64,000 bases of DNA, from NCBI GenBank assembly GCA_916613615.1, contig OU744731.1, forward strand, positions 49,390,645 through 49,454,644, in the 5' to 3' direction. Positions 1 to 12,238 of the stretch are shown one piece after another. Origin of the DNA: Steromphala cineraria. Lineage: Eukaryota; Mollusca; Gastropoda; Trochida; Trochidae. Within the stretch, counting starts at the first letter, position 1. Every line of letters begins with the position of its first letter. The position numbers and the translations under genes are program-made. The notes beneath the pieces were generated by a model. That model saw only the letters and a program-made list of their open reading frames with translations, had not been told where the DNA came from and searched no databases.

Positions 1-308
1 CATTTTGACTAAAATGGTCAAATTCAAATTTCTGATTAAAAACTAGCAGAAATTGTTCACAAGGCTCGCAAGAAGCAATACCGATTGAAAAAATTTGAAT
101 TTGAAAAAATAATTTTTTTGACGTTAGGGTAAGCTTGGGGGTACAGGTTCAGAGAAATTGGACATTTTTTAAAATTTCTGATTAAAAACTAGCAGAAATT
201 GTGCACAAGGCTCCCAAGAAGCAATAGCGATGGAAAAAAATTGAATTTGAAAAAATAATTTTTTTGACGTTAGGGTGAGCTTGGGGGTACAGGTTCAGAG
301 AAATTGGA
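1..308 (+). repeat. Dimer: ctcgcaag monomer plus 146-bp deleted monomer
   Basis: The first unit (1-162) has the rare ctcgcaag. The second (163-308) is only 146 bp, because cattttttaaaatttctg replaces the longer start of the unit and deletes about 16 bp around the ggtcaaattc region. The first unit also has gattgaaaaaatttg. Confidence 0.85.
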
Positions 309-470
309 CTTTTGGACTAAAATGGTCATATTCAAATTTCTGATTAAAAACTAGCAGAAATTGTTCACAAGGCTCCCAAGAAGCAATACCGATTGAAAAA
401 AATTGAATTTGAAAAAATAATTTTTTTGACGTTAGGGTGAGCTTGGGGGTACAGGTTCAGAGAAATTGGA

Positions 471-946
471 CATTTTGACTAAAATGGTCAAATTCAAATT
501 TCTGATTAAAAACTAGCAGAAATTGAGCACAAGGCTCCCAAGAAGCAATACCGATTGAAAACAAATTTAATTTGAAATGATAATTTTTTTGACGCTAGGG
601 TGAGCTTGGGGGTACAGGTTCAGACAAATTGACAAAATGGTCAAATTCAATATTCTGATTAAAAACTAGCAGAAATTGTGCACAAGGCTCCCAAAAAGCA
701 ATACCGATTGAAAAAAAAGGAATTTGAAAAAATAATTTTTTTGACGTTAGGGTGAGCTTGGAGTTTCAGGTTCAGAGAAATTGGACATTTTGACTAAAAT
801 GGTCAACTTCAAATTTCTGATTAAAAACTGGCAGAAATTGTTGATAACGCTCCCAAGAAGCAACACCGATTGAAAAAAATGAATTTGAAAAAATAATATT
901 TTGGACGTTAGGGTGAGCTTGGGGGTTCAGGTTCAGAAAAATTGGA
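471..946 (+). repeat. Three-monomer cassette a-b-c, copy 1
   Basis: Unit a carries gagcacaagg, acaaatttaatttg and gacgctaggg. Unit b starts with a 10-bp deletion (aaattgacaaaatgg), then aatattctg, a run of eight A before gg, and ggagtttcagg. Unit c carries ggtcaacttc, ttgataacgctccc, gcaacaccg and ggggttcagg. The cassette is 476 bp. The last dimer's c-type unit is repeated 323 bp downstream (near 1110-1270), an extra c monomer not seen after other copies. Confidence 0.9.
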
Positions 947-1593
947 CATTTTGACAAAAATGGTCAAATTAAAATTTCTGATTAAAAACTAGCAGAAATT
1001 GTGCACAAGGCTCCCAAGAAGCAATACCGATTGAAAAAAATTGAATTTGAAAAAATAATTTTTTTGACGTTAGGGTGAGCTTGGGGGTACAGGTTCAGAG
1101 AAATTGGACATTTTGACTAAAATGGTCAACTTCAAATTTCTGATTAAAAACTGGCAGAAATTGTTGATAACGCTCCCAAGAAGCAACACCGATTGAAAAA
1201 AATGAATTTGAAAAAATAATTTTTTGGACGTTAGGGTGAGCTTGGGGGTTCAGGTTCAGAAAAATTGGACATTTTGACAAAAATGGTCAAATTAAAATTT
1301 CTGATTAAAAACTAGCAGAAATTGTGCACAAGGCTCCCAAGAAGCAATACCGATTGAAAAAAATTGAATTTGAAAAAATAATTTTTTTGACGTTAGGGTG
1401 AGCTTGGGGGTACAGGTTCAGAGAAATTGGACTTTTGGACTAAAATGGTCATATTCAAATTTCTGATTAAAAACTAGCAGAAATTGTTCACAAGGCTCCC
1501 AAGAAGCAATACCGATTGAAAACAATTGAATTTGAAAAAATAATTTTTTTGACGTTAGGGTGAGCTTGGGGGTACAGGTTCAGAGAAATTGGA

Positions 1594-2069
1594 CATTTTG
1601 ACTAAAATGGTCAAATTCAAATTTCTGATTAAAAACTAGCAGAAATTGAGCACAAGGCTCCCAAGAAGCAATACCGATTGAAAACAAATTTAATTTGAAA
1701 TGATAATTTTTTTGACGCTAGGGTGAGCTTGGGGGTACAGGTTCAGACAAATTGACAAAATGGTCAAATTCAATATTCTGATTAAAAACTAGCAGAAATT
1801 GTGCACAAGGCTCCCAAAAAGCAATACCGATTGAAAAAAAAGGAATTTGAAAAAATAATTTTTTTGACGTTAGGGTGAGCTTGGAGTTTCAGGTTCAGAG
1901 AAATTGGACATTTTGACTAAAATGGTCAACTTCAAATTTCTGATTAAAAACTGGCAGAAATTGTTGATAACGCTCCCAAATAGCAACACCGATTGAAAAA
2001 AATGAATTTGAAAAAATAATTTTTTGGACGTTAGGGTGAGCTTGGGGGTTCAGGTTCAGAAAAATTGGA
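1594..2069 (+). repeat. Cassette a-b-c, copy 2
   Basis: Same length as copy 1 and offset from it by exactly 1123 bp, including the preceding ggacttttggac. Unit c has a private change to cccaaatagc near 1976. The flanks after unit c differ from those after copy 1. Confidence 0.9.
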
Positions 2070-3204
2070 CATTTTGACAAAAATGGTCAAATTCAAATTT
2101 CTGATTAAAAACTAGCAGAAATTGTGCACAAGGCTCCCAAGAAGCAATACCGATTGAAAAAAATTGAATTTGAAAAAATAATTTTTTGGACGTTAGGGTG
2201 AGCTTGGGGGTACAGGTTCAGAGAAATTGGACATTTGGACTAAAATGGTCAAATTCAAATTTCTGATTAAAAACTAGCAGAAATTGTGCACAAGGCTCCC
2301 AAGAAGCAATACCGATTGAAACAAAATTGAATTTGAAAAAATAATTTTTTTGACGTTAGGGTGAACTTGGGGGTACAGGTTCAGAGAAATTGGACATTTT
2401 GACAAAAATGGTCAAATTAAAATTTCTGATTAAAAACTAGCAGAAATTGTGCACAAGGCTCCCAAGAAGCAATACCGATTGAAAAAAATTGAATTTGAAA
2501 AAATAATTTTTTTGACGTTAGGGTGAGCTTGGGGGTACAGGTTCAGAGAAATTGGACATTTGGACTAAAATGGTCAAATTCAAATTTCTGATTAAAAACT
2601 AGCAGAAATTGTTCACAAGGCTCCCAAGAAGCAATACCGATTGAAACAAAATTGAATTTGAAAAAATAATTTTTTTGACGTTAGGGTGAGCTTGGGGGTA
2701 CAGGTTCAGAGAAATTGGACATTTGGACTAAAATGGTCAAATTAAAATTTCTGATTAAAAACTAGCAGAAATTGTGCACAAGGCTCCCAAGAAGCAATAC
2801 CGATTGAAACAAAATTGAATTTGAAAAAATAATTTTTTTGACTTTAGGGTGAACTTGGGGGTACAGGTTCAGAGAAATTGGACATTTTGACTAAAATGGT
2901 CAAATTAAAATTTCTGATTAAAAACTAGCAGAAATTGTGCACAAAGCTAACAAGAAGCAATACCGATTGAAAAAAATTGAATTTGAAAAAATAATTTTTT
3001 TGACGTTAGGGTGAGCTTGGGGGTACAGGTTCAGAGAAATTGGACATTTTGACTAAAATGGTCAAATTCAAATTTCTGATTAAAAACTAGCAGAAATTGT
3101 GCACAAGGCTCCCAAGAAGCAATAGCGATGGAAAAAAAATGAATTTGAAAAATTATTTTTTTGACGTTAAGTGAGCTTGGGGGTACAGGTTCAGAGAAAT
3201 TGGA

Positions 3205-3680
3205 CATTTGGACTAAAATGGTCAAATTCAAATTTCTGATTAAAAACTAGCAGAAATTGATCACAAGGCTCCCAAGAAGCAATACCGATTGAAAACAAAT
3301 TTAATTTGAAATGATAATTTTTTTGACGCTAGGGTGAGCTTGGGGGTACAGGGTCAGACAAATTTACAAAATGGTCAAATTCAATATTCTGATTAAAAAC
3401 TAGCAGAAATTGTGCACAAGGCTCCCAAAAAGCAATACCGATTGAAAAAAAAGGAATTTGAAAAAATAATTTTTTTGACGTTAGGGTGAGCTTGGAGTTT
3501 CAGGTTCAGAGAAATTGGACATTTTGACTAAAATGGTCAACTTCAAATTTCTGATTAAAAACTAGCAGAAATTGTTGATAACGCTCCCAAGAAGCAACAC
3601 CGATTGAAAAAAATGAATTTGAAAAAATAATTTTTTGGACGTTAGGGTGAGCTTGGGGGTTCAGGTTCAGAGAAATTGGA
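3205..3680 (+). repeat. Cassette a-b-c, copy 3
   Basis: It starts in a unit beginning catttggact, with gatcacaagg in place of gagcacaagg. It also has aatttacaaaatgg at the a/b junction. It directly follows a short monomer with the gttaagtgagc deletion (near 3168). Confidence 0.9.
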
Positions 3681-4491
3681 CATTTGGACTAAAATGGTCA
3701 AATTCAAATTTCTGATTAAAAACTAGCAGAAATTGTTCACAAGGCTCCCAAGAAGCAATACCGATTGAAAAAAATTGAATTTAAAAAAATATTTTTTTTG
3801 ACGTTAGGGTGAGCTTGGGGGTACAGGTTCAGAAAAATTGGACATTTTGACAAAAATGGTCAAATTCAAATTTCTGATTAAAAACTAGCAGAAATTGTGC
3901 ACAAGGCTCCCAAGAAGCAATACCGATTGAAAAAAATTGAATTTGAAAAAATAATTTTTTTGACGTTAGGGTGAGCTTGGGGGTACAGGTTCAGAGAAAT
4001 TGGACATTTGGACTAAAATGGTCAAATTCAAATTTCTGATTAAAAACTAGCAGAAATTGTGCACAAGGCTCCCAAGAAGCAATACCGATTGAAACAAAAT
4101 TGAATTTGAAAAAATAATTTTTTTGACGTTAGGGTGAACTTGGGGGTACAGGTTCAGAGAAATTGGACATTTTGACTAAAATGGTCAAATTCAAATTTCT
4201 GATTAAAAACTAGCAGAAATTGTGCACAAAGCTAACAAGAAGCAATACCGATTGAAAAAAATTGAATTTGAAAAAATAATTTTTTTGACGTTAGGGTGAG
4301 CTTGGGGGTACAGGTTCAGAGAAATTGGACATTTTGACTAAAATGGTCAAATTCAAATTTGTGATTAAAAACTAGCAGAAATTGTGCACAAGGCTCCCAA
4401 GAAGCAATAGCGATTGAAAAAAAATGAATTTGAAAAAATAATTTTTTTGACGTTAGGGTGAGCTTGGAGTTTCAGGTTCAGAGAAATTGGA

Positions 4492-4967
4492 CATTTTGAC
4501 TAAAATGGTCAAATTCAAATTTCTGATTAAAAACTAGCAGAAATTGAGCACAAGGCTCCCAAGAAGCAATACCGATTGAAAACAAATTTAATTTGAAATG
4601 ATAATTTTTTTGACGCTAGGGTGAGCTTGGGGGTACAGGGTCAGACAAATTGACAAAATGGTCAAATTCAATATTCTGATTAAAAACTAGCAGAAATTGT
4701 GCACAAGGCTCCCAAAAAGCAATACCGATTGAAAAAAAAGGAATTTGAAAAAATAATTTTTTTGACGTTAGGGTGAGCTTGGAGTTTCAGGTTCAGAGAA
4801 ATTGGACATTTTGACTAAAATGGTCAACTTCAAATTTCTGATTAAAAACTAGCAGAAATTGTTGATAACGCTCCCAAGAAGCAACACCGATTGAAAAAAA
4901 TGAATTTGAAAAAATAATTTTTTGGACGTTAGGGTGAGCTTGGGGGTTCAGGTTCAGAGAAATTGGA
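4492..4967 (+). repeat. Cassette a-b-c, copy 4
   Basis: 476 bp, 1287 bp after copy 3. The monomer just before it also carries ggagtttcagg (near 4467), normally the mark of unit b. This suggests conversion between neighbours. Confidence 0.9.
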
Positions 4968-5291
4968 CATTTGGACTAAAATGGTCAAATTCAAATTTCT
5001 GATTAAAAACTAGCAGAAATTGTTCACAAGGCTCCCAAGAAGCAATACCGATTGAAAAAAATTGAATTTGAAAAAATATTTTTTTTGACGTTAGGGTGAG
5101 CTTGGGGGTACAGGTTCAGAAAAATTGGACATTTTGACTAAAATGGTCAAATTCAAATTTCTGATTTAAAAACCAGCAGAAATTGTGCACAAGGCTCCCA
5201 AGAAGCAATACCGATTGAAAAAAATTGAATTTGAAAAAAAAAATTTTTTGACGTTAGGGTGAGCTTGGGGGTAAGGTTCAGAGAAATTGGA

Positions 5292-6813
5292 CATTTGGAC
5301 TAAAATGGTCAAATTCAAATTTCTGATTAAAAACTAGCAGAAATTGTGCACAAGGCTCCCAAGAAGCAATACCGATTGAAACAAAATTGAATTTGAAAAA
5401 ATAATTTTTTTGACGTTAGGGTGAGCTTGGGGGTACAGGTTCAGAGAAATTGGACATTTTGACTAAAATGGTCAAATTCAAATTTCTGATTAAAAACCAG
5501 CAGAAATTGTGCACAAGGCTCCAAAGAAGCAATACCGATTGAAAAAAATTGAATTTGAAAAAATAATTTTTTTGACGTTAGGGTGAGCTTGGGGGTAAGG
5601 TTCAGAGAAATTGGACATTTTGACTAAAATGGGCAAATTCAAATTTCTGATTAAAAACTAGCAAAAATTGTGCACAAGGCCCCCAAGATGCAATACCGAT
5701 TGAAAACAAATTTAATTTGAAATAATAATTTTTATGACGCTAGGGTGAGCTTGGGGGTACAGGTTCAGACAAATTGACAAAATGGTCAAATTCAATATTG
5801 TGATTAAAAACTAGCAGAAATTGTGCACAAGGCTCCCAAAAAGCAATACCGATTGAAAAAAATTGAATTTGAAAAAATATTTTTTTTGACGTTAGGGTGA
5901 GCTTGGGGGTACAGGTTCAGAAAAATTGGACATTTTGACAAAAATGGTCAAATTCAAATTTCTGATTAAAAACTAGCAGAAATTGTGCACAAGGCTCCCA
6001 AGAAGCAATACCGATTGAAACAAAATTGAATTTGAAAAAATAATTTTTTTGACGTTAGGGTGAACTTGGGGGTATAGGTTCAGAGAAATTGGACATTTTG
6101 ACTAAAATGGTCAAATTCAAATTTCTGATTAAAAACCAGCAGAAATTGTGCACAAGGCTCCCAAGAAGCAATACCGATTGAAAAAAATTGAATTTGAAAA
6201 AATAATTTTTTTGACGTTAGGGTGAGCTTTGGGGTAAGGTTCAGAAAAATTGGACATTTGGACTAAAATGGTCAAATTCAAATTTCTGATTAAAAACTAG
6301 CAGAAATTGTGCACAAGGCTCCCAAGAAGCAATACCGATTGAAACAAAATTGAATTTGAAAAAATAATTTTTTTGACGTTAGGGTGAACTTGGGGGTACA
6401 GGTTCAGAGAAATTGGACATTTTGACTAAAATGGTCAAATTCAAATTTCTGATTAAAAACCAGCAGAAATTGTGCACAAGGCTCCCAAGAAGCAATACCG
6501 ATTGAAAAAAATTGAATTTGAAAAAATAATTTTTTTGACGTTAGGGTGAGCTTGGGGGTAAGGTTCAGAGATATTGGACATTTTGACTAAAATGGGCAAA
6601 TTCAAATTTCTGATTAAAAACTAGCAAAAATTGTGCACAAGGCCCCCAAGATGCAATACCGATTGAAAACAAATTTAATTTGAAATAATAATTTTTATGA
6701 CGCTAGGGTGAGCTTGGGGGTACAGGTTCAGACAAATTGACAAAATGGTCAAATTCAATATTGTGATTAAAAACTAGCAGAAATTGTGCACAAGGCTCCC
6801 AAAAAGCAATACC
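5292..6813. repeat. 963-bp (six-monomer) offset duplication
   Basis: 5292-5850 matches 6255-6813 at +963 bp. Both begin in a unit starting catttggact after an ...aaggttcag junction, and both contain gcaaaaattg, ggcccccaagatgc and aataataatttttatg. The match ends where cassette copy 5 is truncated. The copies differ at several bases (for example ggctccaaag only in the first), so this is older than the 1631-bp duplication. Confidence 0.75.
5616..5850 (+). repeat. Truncated cassette (a plus start of b), copy 5
   Basis: Unit a and the first half of unit b are present (ggcccccaagatgc, aataataatttttatgacg, then the 10-bp deletion and aatattgtg). After about 5850 the sequence reverts to an ordinary monomer, so the b end and all of c are missing. 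Its private variants are shared with copy 6. Confidence 0.85.
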
Positions 6814-7054
6814 GATTGAAAAAAAAGGAATTTGAAAAAATAATTTTTTTGACGTTAGGGTGAGCTTGGAATTTCAGTTTCAGACAAATTGGACATTTTG
6901 ACTAAAATGGTCAACTTCAAATTTCTGATTAAAAACTAGCAGAAATTGTTTATAACGCTCCCAAGAAGCACCACCGATTGAAAAAAATGAATTTGAAAAA
7001 ATAATGTTTTTGACGTTAGGGTGAGCTTGGGGGTTCAGGTTCAGAGAAATTGGA
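6579..7054 (+). repeat. Cassette a-b-c, copy 6
   Basis: Complete version of the lineage seen in copy 5: it shares ggcccccaagatgc and tttttatgacgct at +963 bp. Unit b has ggaatttcagtttcag, and unit c has tttataacg and gcaccaccg. Confidence 0.9.
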
Positions 7055-7866
7055 CATTTTGACTAAAATGGTCAAATTTAAATTTCTGATTAAAAACTAG
7101 CAGAAATTGTGCACAAGGCTCCCAAGAAGCAATACCGATTGAAAAAAATTGAATTTGAAAAAATAATTTTTTTGACGTTAGGGTGAGCTTGGGGGTACAG
7201 GTTCAGAGAAATTGGACATTTTGACTAAAATGGTCAAATTCAAAATTTCTGATTAAAAACTAGCAGAAATTGTGCACAAGGCTCCCAAGAAGCAATACCG
7301 ATTGAAACAAAATTGAATTTGAAAAAATAATTTTTTTGACGTTAGGGTGAGCTTGGGGGTACAGGTTCAGACAAATTTGACATTTTCACTAAAATGGTCA
7401 AATTCAAATTTCTGATTAAAAACTAGCAGAAATTGTGCACAAGGCTCCCAAGAAGCAATACTGATTGAAAAAAATTGAATTTGAAAAAATAATTTTTGTG
7501 ACGTTAGGGTGAGCTTGGGGGAACAGGTTCAGAGAAATTGGACGTTTGGACTAAAATGGTCAAATTCAAATTTCTGATTAAAAACTAGCAGAAATTGTTC
7601 ACAAGGCTCCCAAGAAGCAATACCGATTGAAAAAAATTGAATTTGAAAAAATAATTTTTTTGACGTTAGGGTGAGCTTGGGGGTACAGGTTCAGAGAAAT
7701 TGGACATTTTGACTAAAATGGTCAAATTCAAATTTCTGATTAAAAACTAGCAGAAATTGTGCACAAGGCTCCCAAGAAGCAATACCGATTGTAAAAAATT
7801 GAATTTGAAAAAATAATTTTTTTGACGTTAGGGTGAGCTTGGGGGTACAGGTTCAGAAAAATTGGA

Positions 7867-8174
7867 CATTTTGACTAAAATGGTCAAATTCAAATTTCTG
7901 ATTAAAAACTAGCAGAAATTGTTCACAAGGCTCCCAAGAAGCAATACCGATTGAAAAAATTTGAATTTGAAAAAATAATTTTTTTGACGTTAGGGTGAGC
8001 TTGGGGGTACAGGTTCAGAGAAATTGGACATTTTTTTAAATTTCTGATTAAAAACTAGCAGAAATTGTTCACAAGGCTCGCAAGAAGCAATACCGATTGA
8101 AAAAATTTGAATTTGAAAAAATATTTTTTTTGACGTTAGGGTGAGCTTGGGGGTACAGGTTCAGAGAAATTGGA
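7867..8174 (+). repeat. Related dimer with deleted second monomer
   Basis: The second unit (8029-8174, 146 bp) begins catttttttaaatttctg. Here ctcgcaag lies in the shortened unit and not in the one before it. The linkage is reversed from the dimer at the window start, as expected after exchange. Confidence 0.8.
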
Positions 8175-8498
8175 CATTTTCACTAAAATGGTCAAATTCA
8201 AATTTCTGATTAAAAACTAGCAGAAATTGTGCACAAGGCTCCCAAGAAGCAATACCGATTGAAAAAAATTGATTTTGAAAAAATAATTTTTTTGACGATA
8301 GGGTGAGCTTGGGGGTACAGGTTCAGAGAAATTGGACATTTGGACTAAAATGGTCAAATTCAAATTTCTGATTAAAAACTAGCAGAAATTGTTCACAAGG
8401 CTCCCAAGAAGCAATACCGATTGAAAAAAATTGAATTTGAAAAAATAATTGTTTTGACGTTAGGGTGAGCTTGGGGGTACAGGTTCAGAGAAATTGGA

Positions 8499-8974
8499 CA
8501 TTTTGACTAAAATGGTCAAATTCAAATTTCTGATTAAAAACTAGCAGAAATTGTGCACAAGGCTCCCAAGAAGCAATACCGATTGAAAACAAATTTAATT
8601 TGAAATGATAATTTTTTTGACGCTAGGGTGAGCTTGGGGGTACAGGTTCAGACAAATTGACAAAATGGTCAAATTCAATATTCTGATTAAAAACTAGCAG
8701 AAATTGTGCACAAGGCTCCAAAATAGCAATACCGATTGAAAAAAAAGGAATTTGAAAAAATAATTTTTTTGACGTTAGGGTGAGCGTGGAGTTTCAGGTT
8801 CAGAGAAATTGGACATTTTGACTAAAATGGTCAACTTCAAATTTCTGATTAAAAACTAGCAGAAATTGTTGATAACGCTCCCAAGAAGCAACACCGATTG
8901 AAAAAAATGAATTTGAAAAAATAATTTTTTTGACGATAGGGTGAGCTTTGGGGTTCAGGTTCAGAGAAATTGGA
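8499..8974 (+). repeat. Cassette a-b-c, copy 7 (last)
   Basis: Last copy found in the window. Unit a has reverted to gtgcacaagg. Unit b has ggctccaaaatagc and gagcgtggagtttc. Unit c keeps ttgataacg. No later region carries these variants. Confidence 0.9.
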
Positions 8975-9298
8975 CATTTTGACTAAAATGGTCAAATTTA
9001 AATTTCTGATTAAAAACTAGCAGAAATTGTGCACAAGGCTCCCAAGAAGCAATACCTATTGAAAAAAATTGAATTTGAAAAAATAATTTTTTTGACGTTA
9101 GGGTGAGCTTGGGGGTACAGGTTCAGAAAAATTGGACATTTTGACAAAAAGTGTCAAATTCAAATTTCTGATTAAAAACTAGCAGAAATCGTGCACAAGG
9201 CTCCCAAGAAGCAATACCGATTAAAAAAAATTGAATTTGAAAAAATAATTTTTTTGACGTTAGGGTGAGCTTGGGGGTACAGGTTCAGAGAAATTGGA

Positions 9299-9607
9299 CA
9301 TTTTGACTAAAATGGTCAAATTCAAATTTCTGATTAAAAACTAGCAGAAATTGTTCACAAGGCTCGCAAGAAGCAATACCGATTGAAAAAAATTGACTTT
9401 GAAAAAATAATTTTTTTGACGTTAGGGTGAGCTTGGGGGTACAGGTTCAGAGAAATTGGACATTTTTTAAAATTTCTGATTAAAAACTAGCAGAAATTGT
9501 GCACAAGGCTCCCAAGAAGCAATACCGATTGAAAAAAATTGAATTTGAAAAAATAATTTTTTTGACGTTAGGGTGAGCTTTGGGGGTTCAGGTTCAGAGA
9601 AATTGGA
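9299..9607 (+). repeat. Dimer: ctcgcaag monomer plus deleted monomer
   Basis: The ctcgcaag unit at 9299-9460 is followed by a 147-bp deleted unit (extra T in gctttggggg). It sits immediately before the start of the 1631-bp duplicated block. Confidence 0.85.
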
Positions 9608-10018
9608 CATTTTGACTAAAATGGTCAAATTCAAATTTCTTATTAAAAACTAGCAGAAATTGTGCACAAGGCTCCCAAGAAGCAATACCGATGGAAAAAA
9701 ATTGAATTTGAAAAATTATTTTTTTGACGTTAAGTGAGCTTGGGGGTACAGGTTCAGAGAAATTGGACATTTTGACTAAAATGGTCAAATTCAAATTTCT
9801 GATTAAAAACTAGCAGAAATTGTGCACAAGGCTCCAAAGAAGCAATACCGATTGAAAAAAATTGAATTTGAAAAAATAATTTTTTTGACGTTAGGGTGAG
9901 CTTGGGGGTACAGGTTCAGAGAAATTGGACATTTTGACTAAAATGGTCAAATTCAAATTTTTTATTAAAAACTAGCAGAAATTGTGCACAAGGCTCACAA
10001 GAAGCAATACCGATTAAA

Positions 10019-10111
10019 ACAAAATTGAATTTGAAAAAATAATTTTTTGACGTTAGGGTGAGCACAAAAAATTGAATTTGAAAAAATAATTTTTTAGACG
10101 TTAGGGTGAGC
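10019..10111 (+). repeat. Partial-unit tandem duplication (45 + 48 bp)
   Basis: A normal unit runs to gttagggtgagc (10063), then jumps back to acaaaaaattgaatttg (10064) and repeats the A-rich/T-tract/gacgttaggg part before continuing to cttggggg. The second piece has ttttttagacg. This is one of the few places where the array slips by less than a monomer. Confidence 0.85.
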
Positions 10112-10298
10112 TTGGGGGTACAGGTTCAGAGAAATTGGACATTTTGACTAAAATGGTCAAATTCAAATTTCTGATTAAAAACTAGCAGAAATTGTGCACA
10201 AAGCTCCCAAGAAGCAATACCGATGGAAAAAAATTGAATATGAAAAATTATTTTTTTGACGTTAAGTGAGCTTGGGGTACAGGTTCAGACAAATTGGA

Positions 10299-10607
10299 CA
10301 TTTTGACTAAAATGGTCAAATTCAAATTTCTGATTAAAAACTAGCAGAAATTGTTCACAAGGCTCGCAAGAAGCAATACCGATTGAAAAAAATTGAATTT
10401 GAAAAAATAATTTTTTTTGACGTTAGGGTGAGCTTGGGGGTACAGGTTCAGAGAAATTGGACATTTTTTAAAATTTCTGATTAAAAACTAGCAGAAATTG
10501 TGCACAAGGCTCCCAAGAAGCAGTACCGATTGAAAAAAATTGAATTTGAAAAAATAATTTTTTTGACGTTAGGGTGAGCTTGGGGGTACAGGTTCAGAGA
10601 AATTGGA
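10299..10607 (+). repeat. Dimer: ctcgcaag monomer plus deleted monomer
   Basis: Second unit 10462-10607 (146 bp) with the private gcagtaccg. Lies within copy 1 of the 1631-bp block. Confidence 0.85.
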
Positions 10608-11649
10608 CATTTTGACTAAAATGGTCAAATTCAAATTTCTGATTAAAAACTAGCAGAAATTGTGCACAAGGCTCCCAAGAAGCAATACCGATTGAAAAAA
10701 ATTGAATTTGAAAAAATAATTTTTTTGACGTTAGGGTGAGCTTGGGGAATTGGACATTTTGACTAAAATGGTCAAATTCAAATTTCTTATTAAAAACTAG
10801 CAGAAATTGTTCACAAGGCTCCCAAGAAGCAATACCGATTGAAAAAAATTGAATTTGAAAAAAAAAATTTTTTGACGTTAGGGTGAGCTTGGGGGTACAG
10901 GTTCCGAGAAATTGGACATTTTGACTAAAATGGTCAAATTCTATTTTCTGATTAAAAACTAGCAGAAATTGTGCACAAGGCTCCCAAGAAGCAATACCGG
11001 TTGAAAAAAATTGAATTTGAAAAAATAATTTTTTTGACGTTAGGGTGAGCTTGGGTTAAGGTTCAGAGAAATTGGACATTTTGACTAAAATGGTCAAATT
11101 CAAATTTCTGATTAAAAACTAGCAGAAATTGTGCACAAGGCTCCCAAGAAGCAATATCGATTGAAAAAAATTGAATTTGAAAAAATAATTTTTTTGACGT
11201 TAGGGTGAGCTTGGGGGTACAGGTTCAGAGAAATTGGACATTTTGACTAAAATGGTCAAATTCAAATTTCTGATTAAAAACTAGCAGAAATTGTGCACAA
11301 GGCTCCCAAGAAGCAATACCGATGGAAAAAAATTGAATTTGAAAAATTATTTTTTTGACGTTAAGTGAGCTTGGGGGTACAGGTTCAGAGAAATTGGACA
11401 TTTTGACTAAAATGGTCAAATTCAAATTTCTGATTAAAAACTAGCAGAAATTGTGCACAAGGCTCCAAAGAAGCAATACCGATTGAAAAAAATTGAATTT
11501 GAAAAAATAATTTTTTTGACGTTAGGGTGAGCTTGGGGGTACAGGTTCAGAGAAATTGGACATTTTGACTAAAATGGTCAAATTCAAATTTTTTATTAAA
11601 AACTAGCAGAAATTGTGCACAAGGCTCACAAGAAGCAATACCGATTAAA

Positions 11650-11742
11650 ACAAAATTGAATTTGAAAAAATAATTTTTTGACGTTAGGGTGAGCACAAAA
11701 AATTGAATTTGAAAAAATAATTTTTTAGACGTTAGGGTGAGC
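11650..11742 (+). repeat. Partial-unit tandem duplication, second copy
   Basis: Same out-of-register junction (gagcacaaaaaattg) and the same ttttttagacg as at 10019-10111, offset by 1631 bp. The slip therefore predates the block duplication. Confidence 0.85.
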
Positions 11743-11929
11743 TTGGGGGTACAGGTTCAGAGAAATTGGACATTTTGACTAAAATGGTCAAATTCAAATT
11801 TCTGATTAAAAACTAGCAGAAATTGTGCACAAAGCTCCCAAGAAGCAATACCGATGGAAAAAAATTGAATATGAAAAATTATTTTTTTGACGTTAAGTGA
11901 GCTTGGGGTACAGGTTCAGACAAATTGGA

Positions 11930-12238
11930 CATTTTGACTAAAATGGTCAAATTCAAATTTCTGATTAAAAACTAGCAGAAATTGTTCACAAGGCTCGCAA
12001 GAAGCAATACCGATTGAAAAAAATTGAATTTGAAAAAATAATTTTTTTTGACGTTAGGGTGAGCTTGGGGGTACAGGTTCAGAGAAATTGGACATTTTTT
12101 AAAATTTCTGATTAAAAACTAGCAGAAATTGTGCACAAGGCTCCCAAGAAGCAGTACCGATTGAAAAAAATTGAATTTGAAAAAATAATTTTTTTGACGT
12201 TAGGGTGAGCTTGGGGGTACAGGTTCAGAGAAATTGGA
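11930..12238 (+). repeat. Dimer: ctcgcaag monomer plus deleted monomer
   Basis: Exact counterpart of 10299-10607 at +1631 bp, with the same gcagtaccg variant. Lies within copy 2 of the block. Confidence 0.85.

Larger units (their letters stand above)
1..9607. repeat. Subarray 1: cassette-bearing, heterogeneous monomers
   Basis: Ordinary 162-bp monomers (many with catttggactaaaatgg) are interrupted by a three-type cassette and by shortened units. Variants such as ttgataacg, ggagtttcagg and gacgctaggg occur only here. Monomer order is not strictly periodic: the cassette recurs at 1123, 1611, 1287, 1124, 963 and 1920 bp. Class Q, R and S monomers, dominant from about 19 kb, are absent. A 1123-bp spacing also links ggacttttggac at 306 and 1429. 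No gene or non-satellite sequence is present. Confidence 0.85.
9608..11238 (+). repeat. 1631-bp block duplication, copy 1
   Basis: About ten monomers, several irregular: a short gttaagtgagc unit, a partial-unit insertion near 10064, the ctcgcaag dimer, a unit that lost part of its G-rich end (gcttggggaattgg, near 10742), and ggttccgag near 10902. All recur at exactly +1631. By eye I found only two base differences between copies (9641 T against 11272 G; 11157 T against 12788 C). Confidence 0.92.
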
